64,000 nucleotides of DNA from Fulvimarina endophytica (GTDB taxonomy: Bacteria; Pseudomonadota; Alphaproteobacteria; Rhizobiales; Rhizobiaceae): assembly GCF_003403015.1 (NCBI RefSeq), contig NZ_QURL01000001.1, forward strand, positions 124,001 through 188,000. The letters are read 5' to 3'. Each line of letters starts with the position of its first letter. Position 1 is the first letter of the stretch. A program made the position numbers and the translations under genes. This document shows positions 18,175 to 27,919 of the stretch, in pieces. The notes under the pieces are model-generated. The model did not search any database and was not told the DNA's origin. It worked only from the letters and a program-made list of their open reading frames with translations.

Positions 18175-19373
18175 GCAAGCCGGACGCGCCTGCCGAGAAC
18201 GCCCCTCAGAGCCGCAGCCCCCGACGCTGGCGCCTTGCCCTCGGGCGCTTTGCCGAAAACCAGATGAGCGCCTGCATGGGGGATGGCGGCCCCTGTCTCG
18301 GCGGCGCTGATGCGCGCATGGACCGGGCGCTCGACCATGTCTATGGCCGCGCCTATCAAAAGCGCGGCCTCAGCCTCGATCTCGGCGCGGCCCGTCAGCG
18401 GCAGAAGCGCTCCGCCAGCCTCGATCCGACGGCGATGACACTGCCCGACTGGCTCGGCGAGATGCGGGACCTGTTCCCTCAATCGGTGCGCGAGGACGTT
18501 CAGGGGCATGCCGTCGGCGATTTCGGCATGCATGAGATCCTCGCCGACAAGACCGCGCTCGCCGAGTTGTCGCCCGATCCGCATCTCCTGGCAACGCTCC
18601 TGTCCCTGCGCGATCGCTCCGATCCGGCGGTGGCGAACCTCATCCGGCAGGTGGCGCGCCGTGTCGTCGACGATCTCCTCAAGCGGCTAAAAACCCGCAC
18701 GACGCCGGCCCTGACCGGCAAGCGCAACCGTGTCACGGTGACCTCGCGCAAGGGCTCTGCCCGCGACATTGCCTGGAACGCCACGATCCGCGCCAATCTG
18801 CGCAACTGGGACACGGAGCGTCAAAGGCTGATCGTCGACAAGATCCGCTTTCACGGCCGCTCGCGCCGGCATCTCCAATGGGAGGTCGTCCTGTGCGTCG
18901 ACCAGTCCGGCTCGATGGCACCCTCGCTGATCCACGCGGCCGTGATGGGCGCGATCTTCGCCGGCCTGCCGGGCATCAGCGTCCGCTTCGTCGTCTTCGA
19001 CACGTCGATCGTGGATCTGTCGGACCAGATCGGCGATCCTGTGGATCTGCTTCTGTCGGTGCAGCTCGGCGGCGGCACCAATATCGGCAAGGCCGTGTCC
19101 TATTGCGAGGAAGAGCTCGTCAAGGTCCCGACACGCACCCTGTTCATCCTCGTCAGCGACTTCTACGAGGGCGGGCCTCCCGGCGCGCTGGTCGCGGCCG
19201 TCAAGCGGTTGGCCGAAGCCCGCGTCAGGATGCTCGGCGTCGCCGCCCTCGACGAAACCGGCCGCGCGGACTTCGATAAGGCCATGGCAGGGCGCCTCGC
19301 CGATGTGGGCATGCCGGTTTCGGCGGTGACGCCGGATCGTCTGGCCGACTGGGTGGGAGAGCAGCTGGCATGA
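18171..19373 (+). CDS. VWA domain-containing protein (YehP-like)
   Basis: A 400-residue protein. The C-terminal von Willebrand A domain (from about residue 238) has a complete MIDAS: DQSGSM at about 244-249, the Thr in GGGTNIG near 301 and the Asp in VSDFYEGG near 329. The N-terminal half is helical, with PRRWRLALGRFAEN and a LPDWLGEMRDLFP segment, and includes a basic RNRVTVTSRKGSARD region before the VWA domain. VWA proteins bind metal-bridged ligands and commonly serve as adaptors of MoxR ATPases. The start ATG forms ATGA with the stop of the DUF5682 gene and is preceded by AGGAGAAGAG. Its stop overlaps the next start in the same way. Confidence 0.9.
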   Translation: MSKPDAPAENAPQSRSPRRWRLALGRFAENQMSACMGDGGPCLGGADARMDRALDHVYGRAYQKRGLSLDLGAARQRQKRSASLDPTAMTLPDWLGEMRDLFPQSVREDVQGHAVGDFGMHEILADKTALAELSPDPHLLATLLSLRDRSDPAVANLIRQVARRVVDDLLKRLKTRTTPALTGKRNRVTVTSRKGSARDIAWNATIRANLRNWDTERQRLIVDKIRFHGRSRRHLQWEVVLCVDQSGSMAPSLIHAAVMGAIFAGLPGISVRFVVFDTSIVDLSDQIGDPVDLLLSVQLGGGTNIGKAVSYCEEELVKVPTRTLFILVSDFYEGGPPGALVAAVKRLAEARVRMLGVAALDETGRADFDKAMAGRLADVGMPVSAVTPDRLADWVGEQLA

Positions 19374-21955
19374 GCGCCGGTCCGTCCCCGACCCATGCAG
19401 CGGACGCGCCTGCGACCGGCCTGACGACGCCGGCATCAGCCGTTCGCAGGGCCGCCGCCACCCTCGACGACACGATCCTCGAAGCGGCCGCATCCCGCGG
19501 GCTCGTGCGGCGGGCGGCACGGGACGCCGCGAGCGGCAAGAGCGAGATCACCGGCGAGGACGAGGCCGCCGTCAGCTTGAGGGTCGACGGCGAGACGGTG
19601 GTGCTGACGCCAGCCGGCCTCAAGGGCGCGACCTGCACCTGTCCGGCAACGTCTGTCTGCCGGCATGTCCTGACCGCGATCATCACCCTGCGGGATGGCG
19701 AGGCATCAGGCGAGACATCGGCAAAGGACGAAGCGTCGAAAGAGAGCGTCGCCGAGGAAACGCCGGGGCCGTCTGCCGCGACGCCGCCCTTTCAATGCAC
19801 CCCCGCCGATGAGGCGGAAATGGCGCCAACGGATGCGCCCCGGCCGGGCGATCCGGACGTCCCGCCAGGCCGGACATCGGCGCCGGAGGGCGGCGGCGCA
19901 ATCGCCGGCGAGATCGCCGCGGTCTCTTCGAGCGAGATGACCCGCGCCTTCGGCCGAGCGGCGCTGCGGGACGCCGAAGCCCTGTTGGCGGACCTGTCCT
20001 CTGCCGATGAGACCGTATCGGCGGAGCTGACGGCAACGAAGGCGGTGATCCATATTCCCGGCCATCCGCCCGTTCATTTCGTGCGCGGCGGCGGCGCTGC
20101 CGGGATGATCACCAAAGGCGCTCCGAATTCGGCCGAGGTGAAGACCCGCTTTGCGGCCGCCCTCCTCGGCGCAAGGCGGGTGCTCGCCGGCGAGGCTTTG
20201 GCGATACAGCCATCGGGCGACACGAAGCCGACCGACAGTCGGCGGCAGGGCGACGACGCGCGGCGCAGCGGCCAGACGGCCTTTCTCGCCGAGGTGCGCT
20301 CGACCCTTGAAGACTGCGCCCGCCAGGCGCTCGCGACGGGTCCCGAGGCGCTGCAGGACCGGTTGTTCGATCTGGCACTCTCCTCACGCGCCGATGCCCT
20401 GCCGCGTCTGTCCCGCCTCCTCCTCGAGATCGCCGGCACGATCGAGCGGAGGCGAGACCACGCCCCCGGCTACGAGCCGCTGGCGGCGCTTCGCACCATC
20501 GCCGAAGCGGCGGCGCTGACCGTCGCTCTCGGCGCCCGGCCCGACGATCCGGTCCTGCGCGGCGCGACCCGCACCGAACCCATCCCCCTCGGCCCGGTGA
20601 CGCTTCTCGGCTGCGGACTGGAAATCTGGCGCATGCCGAGCGGCAGCCGGGGCGTGACCGCCCATTTTCGTCAGATCGTCACGAGGGTGGCAGGATCGGA
20701 GGCGCCCTTGGAGGACGGTGCGGGAGACCTCGCGCAAACCGGGGCAAGACCGCGCCTTCGCCGGATGCTGACCGCGACCCTTGCCCGGCCCGCCGGGCAG
20801 GACCCGAGCTTCGATCCAACCCGGGCGGCCAAGGAGAGCCCGGTCTTCGGCCACTCGCTGGAGCGTCTCGCCGGCTCGACCTTTAACCTGTCGGACGCTG
20901 CGGTCGGGCCGGAAGGACGGCTGTCGCTCGGCAAGGCGGCACGAGCGACGATCCTTGAGGAAAGCTGGACGGCAGCCGCGTGTGGTGCGGCAGGCGGGGT
21001 GGCCGAGACGGCGATGGGCGAGGGCCCCGACAGGGCTGGCGAAGGCCCGCTGACCTTCGCAGAGTGGCAGAACCGCCTGACCATGGAGGCCTTCGCCGAC
21101 GATCCTCATGCGGGGACGGAGCTGATCGCCCTGTCCGGCTTTGCCGCGCCGTTTTTCGACCCGCTGGAGCAGACGGCGATCCTGCCTGCCCGCGACGCCG
21201 ACGGCACATGGTCGGAACTCGCACTCGAAGGGTCGGGCGAACGGATCGCCGCGATCCTCGCACGGATCGAGGCGATCGGTGACATGGGCGCGCCCATCGT
21301 CCTAGCGGTCCTGCCTCGCAGGACGGGAGATCGGATCAGGCTGCGGCCGCTGGCCTATGCCGTGCTGCCGGGCGCGCCGCCCACCAAGCCGAAAGGCGTG
21401 TTGTCCGCTCTTGCCGGAAGTCTTCGCGGCCAGTGGTCCGCGCGGCAGGGCGCAATCGGTGCTCCTGCCCCAGAGGCCGAATCCCAAGCCGGCAGACTCG
21501 TCATCCTCGATCTCCTGCCCGATCTCCCTTGGCACTGGGCCGACGACGGAGCGCGCTCACCCCTTCATCCTGTGCGTCGGGGCAAAGGCGCAGATGAAGT
21601 CTCCGGAGCGGCCGAGGAGCGGGCGGCCGCGATGCGGTTTGTCCCGGCAGGCCGGGTTGCCAGTCTCTCGGATCGGCTGGTCGCGGCCGCCCTCGACGAT
21701 GGTCTCGCGCTGAGCGAGCTCGGCGGCAAGATGCGGGACACGGCACGGCTCGCCAGGATGCGCCAGACCGCCCGGCGACTGGCGGATACAGGCCTTGCGC
21801 CACTGGGAACCGCGCTCGACGCACTTGCTGGAGCGAGTGACGCCGCCCGTGCGAACGCCCTCTTGCGCTTCGTCCATTTGGCGACGCTATACCAGACCCT
21901 CGATCCCCGCGTGCCGCTTCTCCAAGAGCGACGGGACGGCGCGCCGCGGGTGTGA
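19370..21955 (+). CDS. SWIM zinc-finger domain protein (YehQ-like)
   Basis: An 861-residue protein. A SWIM zinc finger (CxC-x5-CxH, seen as CTCPATSVCRH at about residues 89-99) follows GKSEITGEDEAAVSL. Family knowledge: SWIM fingers bind DNA or mediate protein contacts in MuDR transposases, SWI2/SNF2 proteins and bacterial VWA-MoxR clusters. After the finger lies a roughly 80-residue Glu/Ala/Pro-rich, probably disordered segment, then a mostly helical region with no recognised catalytic motif. It is the last gene of the operon (4-bp ATGA overlap with the VWA gene). It is probably the DNA- or target-recognising subunit (inference). Confidence 0.85.
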   Translation: MSAGPSPTHAADAPATGLTTPASAVRRAAATLDDTILEAAASRGLVRRAARDAASGKSEITGEDEAAVSLRVDGETVVLTPAGLKGATCTCPATSVCRHVLTAIITLRDGEASGETSAKDEASKESVAEETPGPSAATPPFQCTPADEAEMAPTDAPRPGDPDVPPGRTSAPEGGGAIAGEIAAVSSSEMTRAFGRAALRDAEALLADLSSADETVSAELTATKAVIHIPGHPPVHFVRGGGAAGMITKGAPNSAEVKTRFAAALLGARRVLAGEALAIQPSGDTKPTDSRRQGDDARRSGQTAFLAEVRSTLEDCARQALATGPEALQDRLFDLALSSRADALPRLSRLLLEIAGTIERRRDHAPGYEPLAALRTIAEAAALTVALGARPDDPVLRGATRTEPIPLGPVTLLGCGLEIWRMPSGSRGVTAHFRQIVTRVAGSEAPLEDGAGDLAQTGARPRLRRMLTATLARPAGQDPSFDPTRAAKESPVFGHSLERLAGSTFNLSDAAVGPEGRLSLGKAARATILEESWTAAACGAAGGVAETAMGEGPDRAGEGPLTFAEWQNRLTMEAFADDPHAGTELIALSGFAAPFFDPLEQTAILPARDADGTWSELALEGSGERIAAILARIEAIGDMGAPIVLAVLPRRTGDRIRLRPLAYAVLPGAPPTKPKGVLSALAGSLRGQWSARQGAIGAPAPEAESQAGRLVILDLLPDLPWHWADDGARSPLHPVRRGKGADEVSGAAEERAAAMRFVPAGRVASLSDRLVAAALDDGLALSELGGKMRDTARLARMRQTARRLADTGLAPLGTALDALAGASDAARANALLRFVHLATLYQTLDPRVPLLQERRDGAPRV

Positions 21956-22615
21956 GACCGTCCGTAAATGCACCCGCGATCGGGGACGCGCGTCCTTGGC
22001 GACGACTTGGCGAACAGCTTTCGCCGGCAATGGCTCGGGCAACAGATCACCTGAACCACTTCGAACGACGATCGCTCCCTCGGCTGCCGGCCGATTCCGC
22101 ACGCAGATCCTCCGAACATCGCCCACGTCATGCGATGGGCTTGTCCTGCAACGCGGCGGAAAGGCGGAACTGTTGCAAAGCCGCGACTCTCGCGAAGAAA
22201 GCTTTTATCGATTCCGGCGAACGAGTGAGCGCTCACCTGACTCGGCGCTTCATCGACACTCCCGCCGGAAGCAAATGAAATCAGACGGTAAATATGATCG
22301 TCAGGATCCACTTTATCCCTCGCGGATGCCTGGAGCGGCGATCCCAGTCTTGAGCGCTTCCAATTCATTGCCGTTGCAGGCGAAATTCGTTCTGCTAGTC
22401 GAGCGGTATCGGCAGAAGCGGAGCGTCCCTGCAACCGTCGGAAAGAGTGCGTCCACCGTGCAAAACGATCGAACGAACAGGATAGGTCAAGTCGCACCCG
22501 GCGCGGTGGAGCGGTGCCGGCCGTTGATGCGTTCCGTTCGGCCTGACGGGATCGGCGCCGCCGGAAGCGGTTGCCGGACGCACGCCGCCCGGACCGAAAC
22601 CTGCCGGAGGGGGAC
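21956..22615. other. Gene-free stretch of about 660 bp before the iron locus
   Basis: No convincing coding frame. The window is more A/T-rich around 22190-22330 than its neighbours, which could hold the promoter of the sigma-factor gene. I saw no clear Fur, Irr or RirA box and no T-tract terminator. A GGAGGGGG ribosome-binding site precedes the ATG at 22616. Confidence 0.6.
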
Positions 22616-23131
22616 ATGCCGGCGGTCCTGAACACGATCTTCCAGTTGCATCGGCGCTCCCTGCTATGGACCGTGATGAAGATCGTGCGCGATCATCAGA
22701 CGGCCGAGGATCTGGCTCAGGAGACCTATCTGAAGGCGCATAGGACGCTTGAAACGCGCGCGATCGAGCATGTGGAGGGGTTCCTCTTCCAGACGGCGCG
22801 GAACCTCGCGCTGGATCATCAGCGACGCGCCAAGGTGCGGAACCGTTACGAAACCCGCGACGCGGTCCGCGAAGAGGTCGAGGCTGTCGCCTTGTCCGGT
22901 CGTTCGGTCGAAGACGACCTGATCGAGCGTCAGCGCCAGCAGGCATTGGAAGCGGCATTGGCGGACCTGCCCCTGCGGGCTCGAACCGCCTGGACGATGG
23001 CGCAGCTGGAAGGCCGGACCTATGCGGAGATCGCCGAGCATTTGGGCGTCGCGCGAAACACCGTCTATAACGACATCAAACGGGTGATGGGGCATTGCCA
23101 GGATGCGCTTGCGCGGCTCGATCGGGACTGA
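22616..23131 (+). CDS. ECF sigma factor, FecI-like
   Basis: A 171-residue extracytoplasmic-function sigma factor. Sigma region 2 covers about residues 10-75 (LLWTVMKIVRDHQTAEDLAQ, then ETYLKAHR and FLFQTARNLALDHQR), and region 4 covers about 105-165 (LPLRARTAWTMAQLEGRTYA, then EIAEHLGVARNTVYNDIKRV). It should direct RNA polymerase to the TonB-receptor/siderophore operon when released by the FecR-like protein. The ATG at 22616 has a strong GGAGGGGG leader. The FecR-like gene begins 166 bp downstream, a wider gap than is usual for fecI-fecR pairs. Confidence 0.92.
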   Translation: MPAVLNTIFQLHRRSLLWTVMKIVRDHQTAEDLAQETYLKAHRTLETRAIEHVEGFLFQTARNLALDHQRRAKVRNRYETRDAVREEVEAVALSGRSVEDDLIERQRQQALEAALADLPLRARTAWTMAQLEGRTYAEIAEHLGVARNTVYNDIKRVMGHCQDALARLDRD

Positions 23132-23297
23132 AACCCGAGAGAGCCGCCTGGCGAACCGGACAGCGTGCACCACGGAGTGGATCGGATCTGCTTCGACTGC
23201 CGTAACGGGCGGCGCAGCGAGAGTTTTTGTGACGGGCGGTCCCGTCGAACGTCTCACGAGTATGGGCATCCGAACAACGGAACGGCGGATCGACTAG

Positions 23298-24308
23298 GTG
23301 GGACAGAAACCGACCGAGGACTATGGATCGGATGGCGAATACGTCCATCCCGATGCCGCGACGGATCAGGCGCTCGACTGGTTCATGCGTCTTCAGGACG
23401 ACCGCGACCCGGAAACCTTCGCGCAATTCGAAGCCTGGCGGCGCTCCGACCCGCGCTGTGAGGACGCTTATGCCCGGCTGTCCGCAATGCATGGGATGGA
23501 AGCGCTGCGCAGAGCGAGCGAAAGCGATGCGAGGCGGCTCGGATCGAGCGTCCCCGCGCCGGTCCTCGCCTTCGACGATCGCAGAAGGGCAAAGCCGAGA
23601 TCGTGGAGACCGGCGATGGCAGGCCTTGCCGCCGTGCTGCTGGTCATGATCGGCTGGCAGTACGGCCCCGAGGCGGTCCTGCGGTGGCAATCGGACTACA
23701 TGACCGCGGCGGGCCAGCGCGACACGATCACCCTTCCCGACGGCTCGACGGTAGCGATCAACACGTCGACGGCGATCGCGCTCGACTTCTCGGATGGCCG
23801 GCGCCACGTCTCGCTGCTCGAGGGCGAGGCGTTTTTCGACGTCGTGCATGATCCGGCCCACCCCTTCGTCGTCGATGGGCCGTTCGCTGAGGTCGAGGTC
23901 CTGGGAACGGCGTTCGGCGTGCGGACGGACAGCGAGCGCGATACCGTCGTGCTCGAGCGGGGAAGCGTCCTCGTCAGCCGCCGGGGCGAAGACGCGCTGC
24001 TCGAACCGGGACAGATGATCATGGCGAGCGCCGCCGGCCTGTCGGCCGTGGCCAGCGCCGATCTCGATCAGTCGCTCGCCTGGCGGGACGGGCGCATCGT
24101 GTTTCGGGACCGGCCGTTCGCGGCGGCTCTCGACGATCTGGAGAGGTACTACGGCGGGCGGGTCATGCTAATGACGGATCGGGCGTCCGGGCGCCTCGTC
24201 AGCGGGCATTATCGCATCGACGATCCGGACATCGCGATCCGCACTTTGGCGCGATCCGTCGGCATCGACGTGACCCGCTTTCCCGGTGGCATTCTAATCT
24301 TGCGCTAA
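23298..24308 (+). CDS. FecR-type anti-sigma factor/sensor
   Basis: A 336-residue membrane protein. The N-terminal cytoplasmic anti-sigma domain (DQALDWFMRLQD and FEAWRRSDPRCEDAYARL, residues about 22-62) is followed by one transmembrane helix (about 107-123, AGLAAVLLVMIGW) and a periplasmic FecR domain (DTITLPDGSTVAINTSTAI, VLGTAFGVR, VVLERGSVLV). The C-terminal segment (FRDRPFAAALDDLERYYG and HYRIDDPDIAIRTLARSVG) resembles an STN-interacting domain. It should sense the occupied receptor at 24421 and release the sigma factor. The GTG at 23298 is the earliest start, because a TAG stop lies immediately before it in frame. Confidence 0.9.
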   Translation: MGQKPTEDYGSDGEYVHPDAATDQALDWFMRLQDDRDPETFAQFEAWRRSDPRCEDAYARLSAMHGMEALRRASESDARRLGSSVPAPVLAFDDRRRAKPRSWRPAMAGLAAVLLVMIGWQYGPEAVLRWQSDYMTAAGQRDTITLPDGSTVAINTSTAIALDFSDGRRHVSLLEGEAFFDVVHDPAHPFVVDGPFAEVEVLGTAFGVRTDSERDTVVLERGSVLVSRRGEDALLEPGQMIMASAAGLSAVASADLDQSLAWRDGRIVFRDRPFAAALDDLERYYGGRVMLMTDRASGRLVSGHYRIDDPDIAIRTLARSVGIDVTRFPGGILILR

Positions 24309-24420
24309 AAACTCAACTTTTTTTGTGACGGCGCCGACCCTTCATCGTCCTTGTCATCGAGGGCCGAGTTTTCGCGCGGTGCGATGGCAGCCCTTCGTAT
24401 CGGTTTGAGGGGCGTGGGAC

Positions 24421-26895
24421 ATGAGTGATCGGGGGATCGCGGAACGCAAGGGGATTTGGACGGCGAGCGCGGACCGGCGGACGAAACAAATCGCCGCGGT
24501 GCTTCTCGGCTCGACGATCGTCGCCCATGGCGCCCTCGGCATCCCGCTGATCGACCGCGCGAGCGCCCAGGAAGCGGCGCAGGCGGTGCGCTTTTCGATC
24601 CCGGCCCAGCCGCTTTCCTCCGCTGTCGATGCGTTCAGCCGCGCCACCGGCTGGCAGGTCGGCTACCCGTCCGATATTGCGCGATCGACCACCAGCCGCG
24701 CCGTGTCGGGCACGATGACGCCCGGTGAGGCTCTGCGGAGGATGGTCGCGGGCACGGAGGTCGGTGTGAGCGTCACCGGCCCGACGAGCGCGGCCCTCGT
24801 GAGTTCGGCTGCGGCGGAAGACGGCGCGATCGCCGAAGACGGCTCGGTGATGCTTGATATGGTCACGGTCGAAGGGCAGGGCGAGACGACCGAGGGGACC
24901 GGGGCCTATACGACGCCCCAAATGGGCACTGCGGTCGGTCTGCCGCTATCGATCAAGGAAACGCCCCAGTCCGTCAGCGTCGTCACCCGCCAGCGGCTGG
25001 AAGATCAACGGCTCGATTCCACTGCCGACGTTCTGAAGACGACGACCGGAATTCAGGTGCAGGAGTGGGACAGTCAGCGCACCGAGCCGTTCTCACGCGG
25101 CTTCTATCTCAACACGTTCCAGTATGACGGTGTCCCGGTGAACAATCTGGACGCCATGTATGGCGAGCACCGTTCCGACACCCTGCAATACGATCACGTC
25201 GAAGTGCTGCGCGGCGCTTCGGGTCTTCTGACAGGCACGGGCAATCCGTCGGGGGCCATCAACTTCGTTCGCAAGCACGCCGACAGTCGGGTCCTGACGG
25301 GTGAGGTCACCACGAGCTATGGTTCGTGGAACGACTTTCGGGAAACGCTCGATGTCACCACGCCGCTCAGTGGGGACGGCTCGGTACGCGGGCGCTTCAT
25401 CGGGTCCTTTAACGATCGGGAGTCGTTCCGGGACCGCGAGGACTCCGCCAGCGGCCTCCTCTACGGCATCATCGATGCGGATCTGACACCGGACACGAGG
25501 TTGTCGGTGGGAGCGGAGCACCAACGTCGCGAGCTCAACGACAACATCTGGTCGGGCCTCCTTCCGTATTTCAGCGACGGGACGCGAACGGACTTCAGCC
25601 GCTCGTTCAACACCGCCCCCGACTGGGCATTCTGGGACACCGAGAACACGACCGTATTCGGCAGCCTGGAGCACAGGTTCGACAATGACTGGGTGGTCGA
25701 TGTCGATGCCACCCATCTCATGCGCGAGGGCGAAGCCAAGCTTCTCTATGTCAGCGGACAGCCTGATCCCATCACCGGCGCCGGTGCAGAACCCTGGCCC
25801 GCCTGGTTCCATCACGAAGCGGCCCAGACGGTTCTCAGCGCGAAGATCACCGGCCCCTACGAACTCTTCGGCCGCCAGCACGAGTTCTTCTCGGGAGTTC
25901 TCTACGATCACACCCACGAGGACTACATCTATCACGGCGCCACGAACTTTGCCCCGATCGAGAGCATCTTCGATTGGTCGCCCGCCTCCTATCCCGAGCC
26001 CGAATGGGCGAAAGGTTCCCTGCGCGTTCAAAAGATCGAGCAAAAGGGTGCCTATGCAGCCACCCGTATCAGCCTCACCGACGCGCTGAACGTGATCGGC
26101 GGGCTTCGGTACACCCAATACGACACATGGCAGGACCGGCGCTCCGTCGTGAGCGAGCAATCCGATGGCAGGGCGACGCCCTATATCGGCGCCACCTACG
26201 ACCTGAACGAAACCTATTCGCTCTATGCCAGCTATACGAGCGTCTTCCGCCTCCAGAATGAGCGCGACATCCGCGACGATTTTCTCGAACCTGTGACGGG
26301 CAGCAACACGGAGGCCGGCGTCAAGGGAAGCTGGTTCGACGAACGCCTGAACGCGTCCGTCGCCGTGTTCCGAACGCTGGAAGACAATGTCGCCATCGCC
26401 ACTGGCGAGAGGATCCCGGGAACCACGCAATTCGCCTATCGCCCTGGACAAGGAATCGAGACCAAGGGCGTGGAAGGAGAGGTCTCCGGCGAGCTTCTGC
26501 CCGGCTGGAACCTGACGCTCGGAGGAACATATTTCGAAAGTCGAGATGGTGAAGGCGTGGAAGTCAACACGACCCTTCCACGCTCCATCGTTCGCCTTTT
26601 CACGACGTACACACCGGAAGGGAACTGGAGCAATCTCACCATCGGCGGGGGCGTGAACTGGCAGGGAGAGACCTATCTTCCGATCACGACCGCAGCCGGA
26701 ACCTCCCGTCTCACGCAGTCGGATTACGCGACCGTCAGCCTGATGGCCCGCTACGACTTCAACGAAACCTTCTCCGGTCAGCTGAACGTGGAGAACCTTT
26801 TCGACAAGAAGTTCGTCCAGATCCTGGAAGGCGACGAGCAGATCAGCTTCGGCGCCCCTCGCAGGGCCTTGTTTCGCCTTTCGGCGAAGTTCTGA
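24421..26895 (+). CDS. TonB-dependent siderophore receptor with STN signalling domain (FecA/FpvA class)
   Basis: An 824-residue outer-membrane transducer. The signal peptide ends at RASAQ (about residue 50). The STN domain covers about 58-110 (FSIPAQPLSSAVDAFSRATG and VSGTMTPGEALRRMVAGTE). A TonB-box-like DMVTVEG lies near 143-150. The plug covers about 165-275 (KETPQSVSVVTRQRLED, YDHVEVLRGASGLLTGTGNP, GAINFVRK). A 22-stranded barrel ends in aromatic F824 (LFRLSAKF). The STN domain marks it as a receptor that signals to the FecR/ECF sigma pair directly upstream. The ligand is probably a ferric siderophore, but its chemistry cannot be read from sequence. The start ATG is 112 bp after fecR, so the gene may have its own sigma-dependent promoter in that gap. 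Confidence 0.93.
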   Translation: MSDRGIAERKGIWTASADRRTKQIAAVLLGSTIVAHGALGIPLIDRASAQEAAQAVRFSIPAQPLSSAVDAFSRATGWQVGYPSDIARSTTSRAVSGTMTPGEALRRMVAGTEVGVSVTGPTSAALVSSAAAEDGAIAEDGSVMLDMVTVEGQGETTEGTGAYTTPQMGTAVGLPLSIKETPQSVSVVTRQRLEDQRLDSTADVLKTTTGIQVQEWDSQRTEPFSRGFYLNTFQYDGVPVNNLDAMYGEHRSDTLQYDHVEVLRGASGLLTGTGNPSGAINFVRKHADSRVLTGEVTTSYGSWNDFRETLDVTTPLSGDGSVRGRFIGSFNDRESFRDREDSASGLLYGIIDADLTPDTRLSVGAEHQRRELNDNIWSGLLPYFSDGTRTDFSRSFNTAPDWAFWDTENTTVFGSLEHRFDNDWVVDVDATHLMREGEAKLLYVSGQPDPITGAGAEPWPAWFHHEAAQTVLSAKITGPYELFGRQHEFFSGVLYDHTHEDYIYHGATNFAPIESIFDWSPASYPEPEWAKGSLRVQKIEQKGAYAATRISLTDALNVIGGLRYTQYDTWQDRRSVVSEQSDGRATPYIGATYDLNETYSLYASYTSVFRLQNERDIRDDFLEPVTGSNTEAGVKGSWFDERLNASVAVFRTLEDNVAIATGERIPGTTQFAYRPGQGIETKGVEGEVSGELLPGWNLTLGGTYFESRDGEGVEVNTTLPRSIVRLFTTYTPEGNWSNLTIGGGVNWQGETYLPITTAAGTSRLTQSDYATVSLMARYDFNETFSGQLNVENLFDKKFVQILEGDEQISFGAPRRALFRLSAKF

Positions 26896-26899
26896 ACGC

Positions 26900-27919
26900 G
26901 TGCCCGACCTTGTCCAAGATAAGCGCACGCGATCGATCCCATGCCCTCGCGGGATCGATCGCCGGGCTTTCATCGCGTCCCTGATCGCGACGCTCTCGAT
27001 CGGGATGGCTCGAAATGCGGTCGCGGACGACGCCTTTCCGGTCACCATCGACCATGCCTTCGGCCGTACGACGATCGAGCGCGAGCCGGAACGGATCGTC
27101 ACGTTGGGATGGGGCGGGGAGGATGCCGTCGTCGCGCTCGGGAAAGTCCCGGTCGCGATGACCTACTATCCCTATTGGCAAAGTGGCATCGCGGAATGGA
27201 ACGAGCCGCGGATCGGCGCATCAAAACCAGTCCCGCTTGGCGGCATGATCGACTTCGAAATGGTCGCGCTTCTCAAGCCCGACCTGATTCTGGCGGTCTT
27301 TTCCGGTGTGGACGAACTGGCCTATCGAAGGCTGTCCCGGATCGCCCCAGTCGTCACGTTCGAGAAAGGGCCATGGCTCGCCGACTGGCGGGCCCAGATG
27401 CGCTTGGCCGGGCGGGCCTTGGGCCGGGCCGAGCTCGCGGCACAGCTGATCGCCAGAACCGAAGACGTGTTCCGGCAGCTTCGCCGATCATATCCCATCC
27501 TCCAGGGGCGCAGTGTCGCGTTCATGACGAACTTTCCCCTTCAAGCGGGGGTGGATGTTTATCTGAAAGGTGACAGGCGCCTTTCCGCCCTGGAAGAGCT
27601 CGGGCTCCTCGTGCCGCCAGCCATTCGGTCTCTCGGAAAGGCGGGAGGCGGTCGCTATTCCGTATCTCTCGGCATGGAGACCTTGCCGGATATCGATGCG
27701 GACGTCGTCGTCGCATGGTTCCAGCAGGGACTGGACATTGCGCTCATCCAGCAGCCGATTCTGAAAATGCTGCCGGCCATTCGCGAGAAGCGTGTCGTTA
27801 CGCTCGATACGCCAGGGGAAATCTGGTCGGTCCTGGTGCCGACCGCGATCTCGATCGATCGACAGTTCCCGCATCTGGCTCAACGCATGGCCGAGGTTTT
27901 GGAGAATGCTCGGAAATGA
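26900..27919 (+). CDS. Periplasmic iron-siderophore binding protein (FhuD/FecB-like)
   Basis: A 339-residue cluster A-type solute-binding protein. The N-terminus has a twin-arginine-like signal (DRRAFIASL, about residues 20-28) before a hydrophobic stretch ending near AVADDAF. The body shows FGRTTIEREPERIVTLGWGG, LLKPDLILAVFSGVD, a long alpha helix typical of FhuD-type proteins, and DADVVVAWFQQG. The GTG at 26900 lies 4 bp after the receptor stop. It has no strong ribosome-binding site, so translation is probably coupled to the receptor. It should deliver the siderophore to the FecCD permeases at 28785 and 29876. The next gene overlaps its stop as ATGA. Confidence 0.88.
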   Translation: MPDLVQDKRTRSIPCPRGIDRRAFIASLIATLSIGMARNAVADDAFPVTIDHAFGRTTIEREPERIVTLGWGGEDAVVALGKVPVAMTYYPYWQSGIAEWNEPRIGASKPVPLGGMIDFEMVALLKPDLILAVFSGVDELAYRRLSRIAPVVTFEKGPWLADWRAQMRLAGRALGRAELAAQLIARTEDVFRQLRRSYPILQGRSVAFMTNFPLQAGVDVYLKGDRRLSALEELGLLVPPAIRSLGKAGGGRYSVSLGMETLPDIDADVVVAWFQQGLDIALIQQPILKMLPAIREKRVVTLDTPGEIWSVLVPTAISIDRQFPHLAQRMAEVLENARK

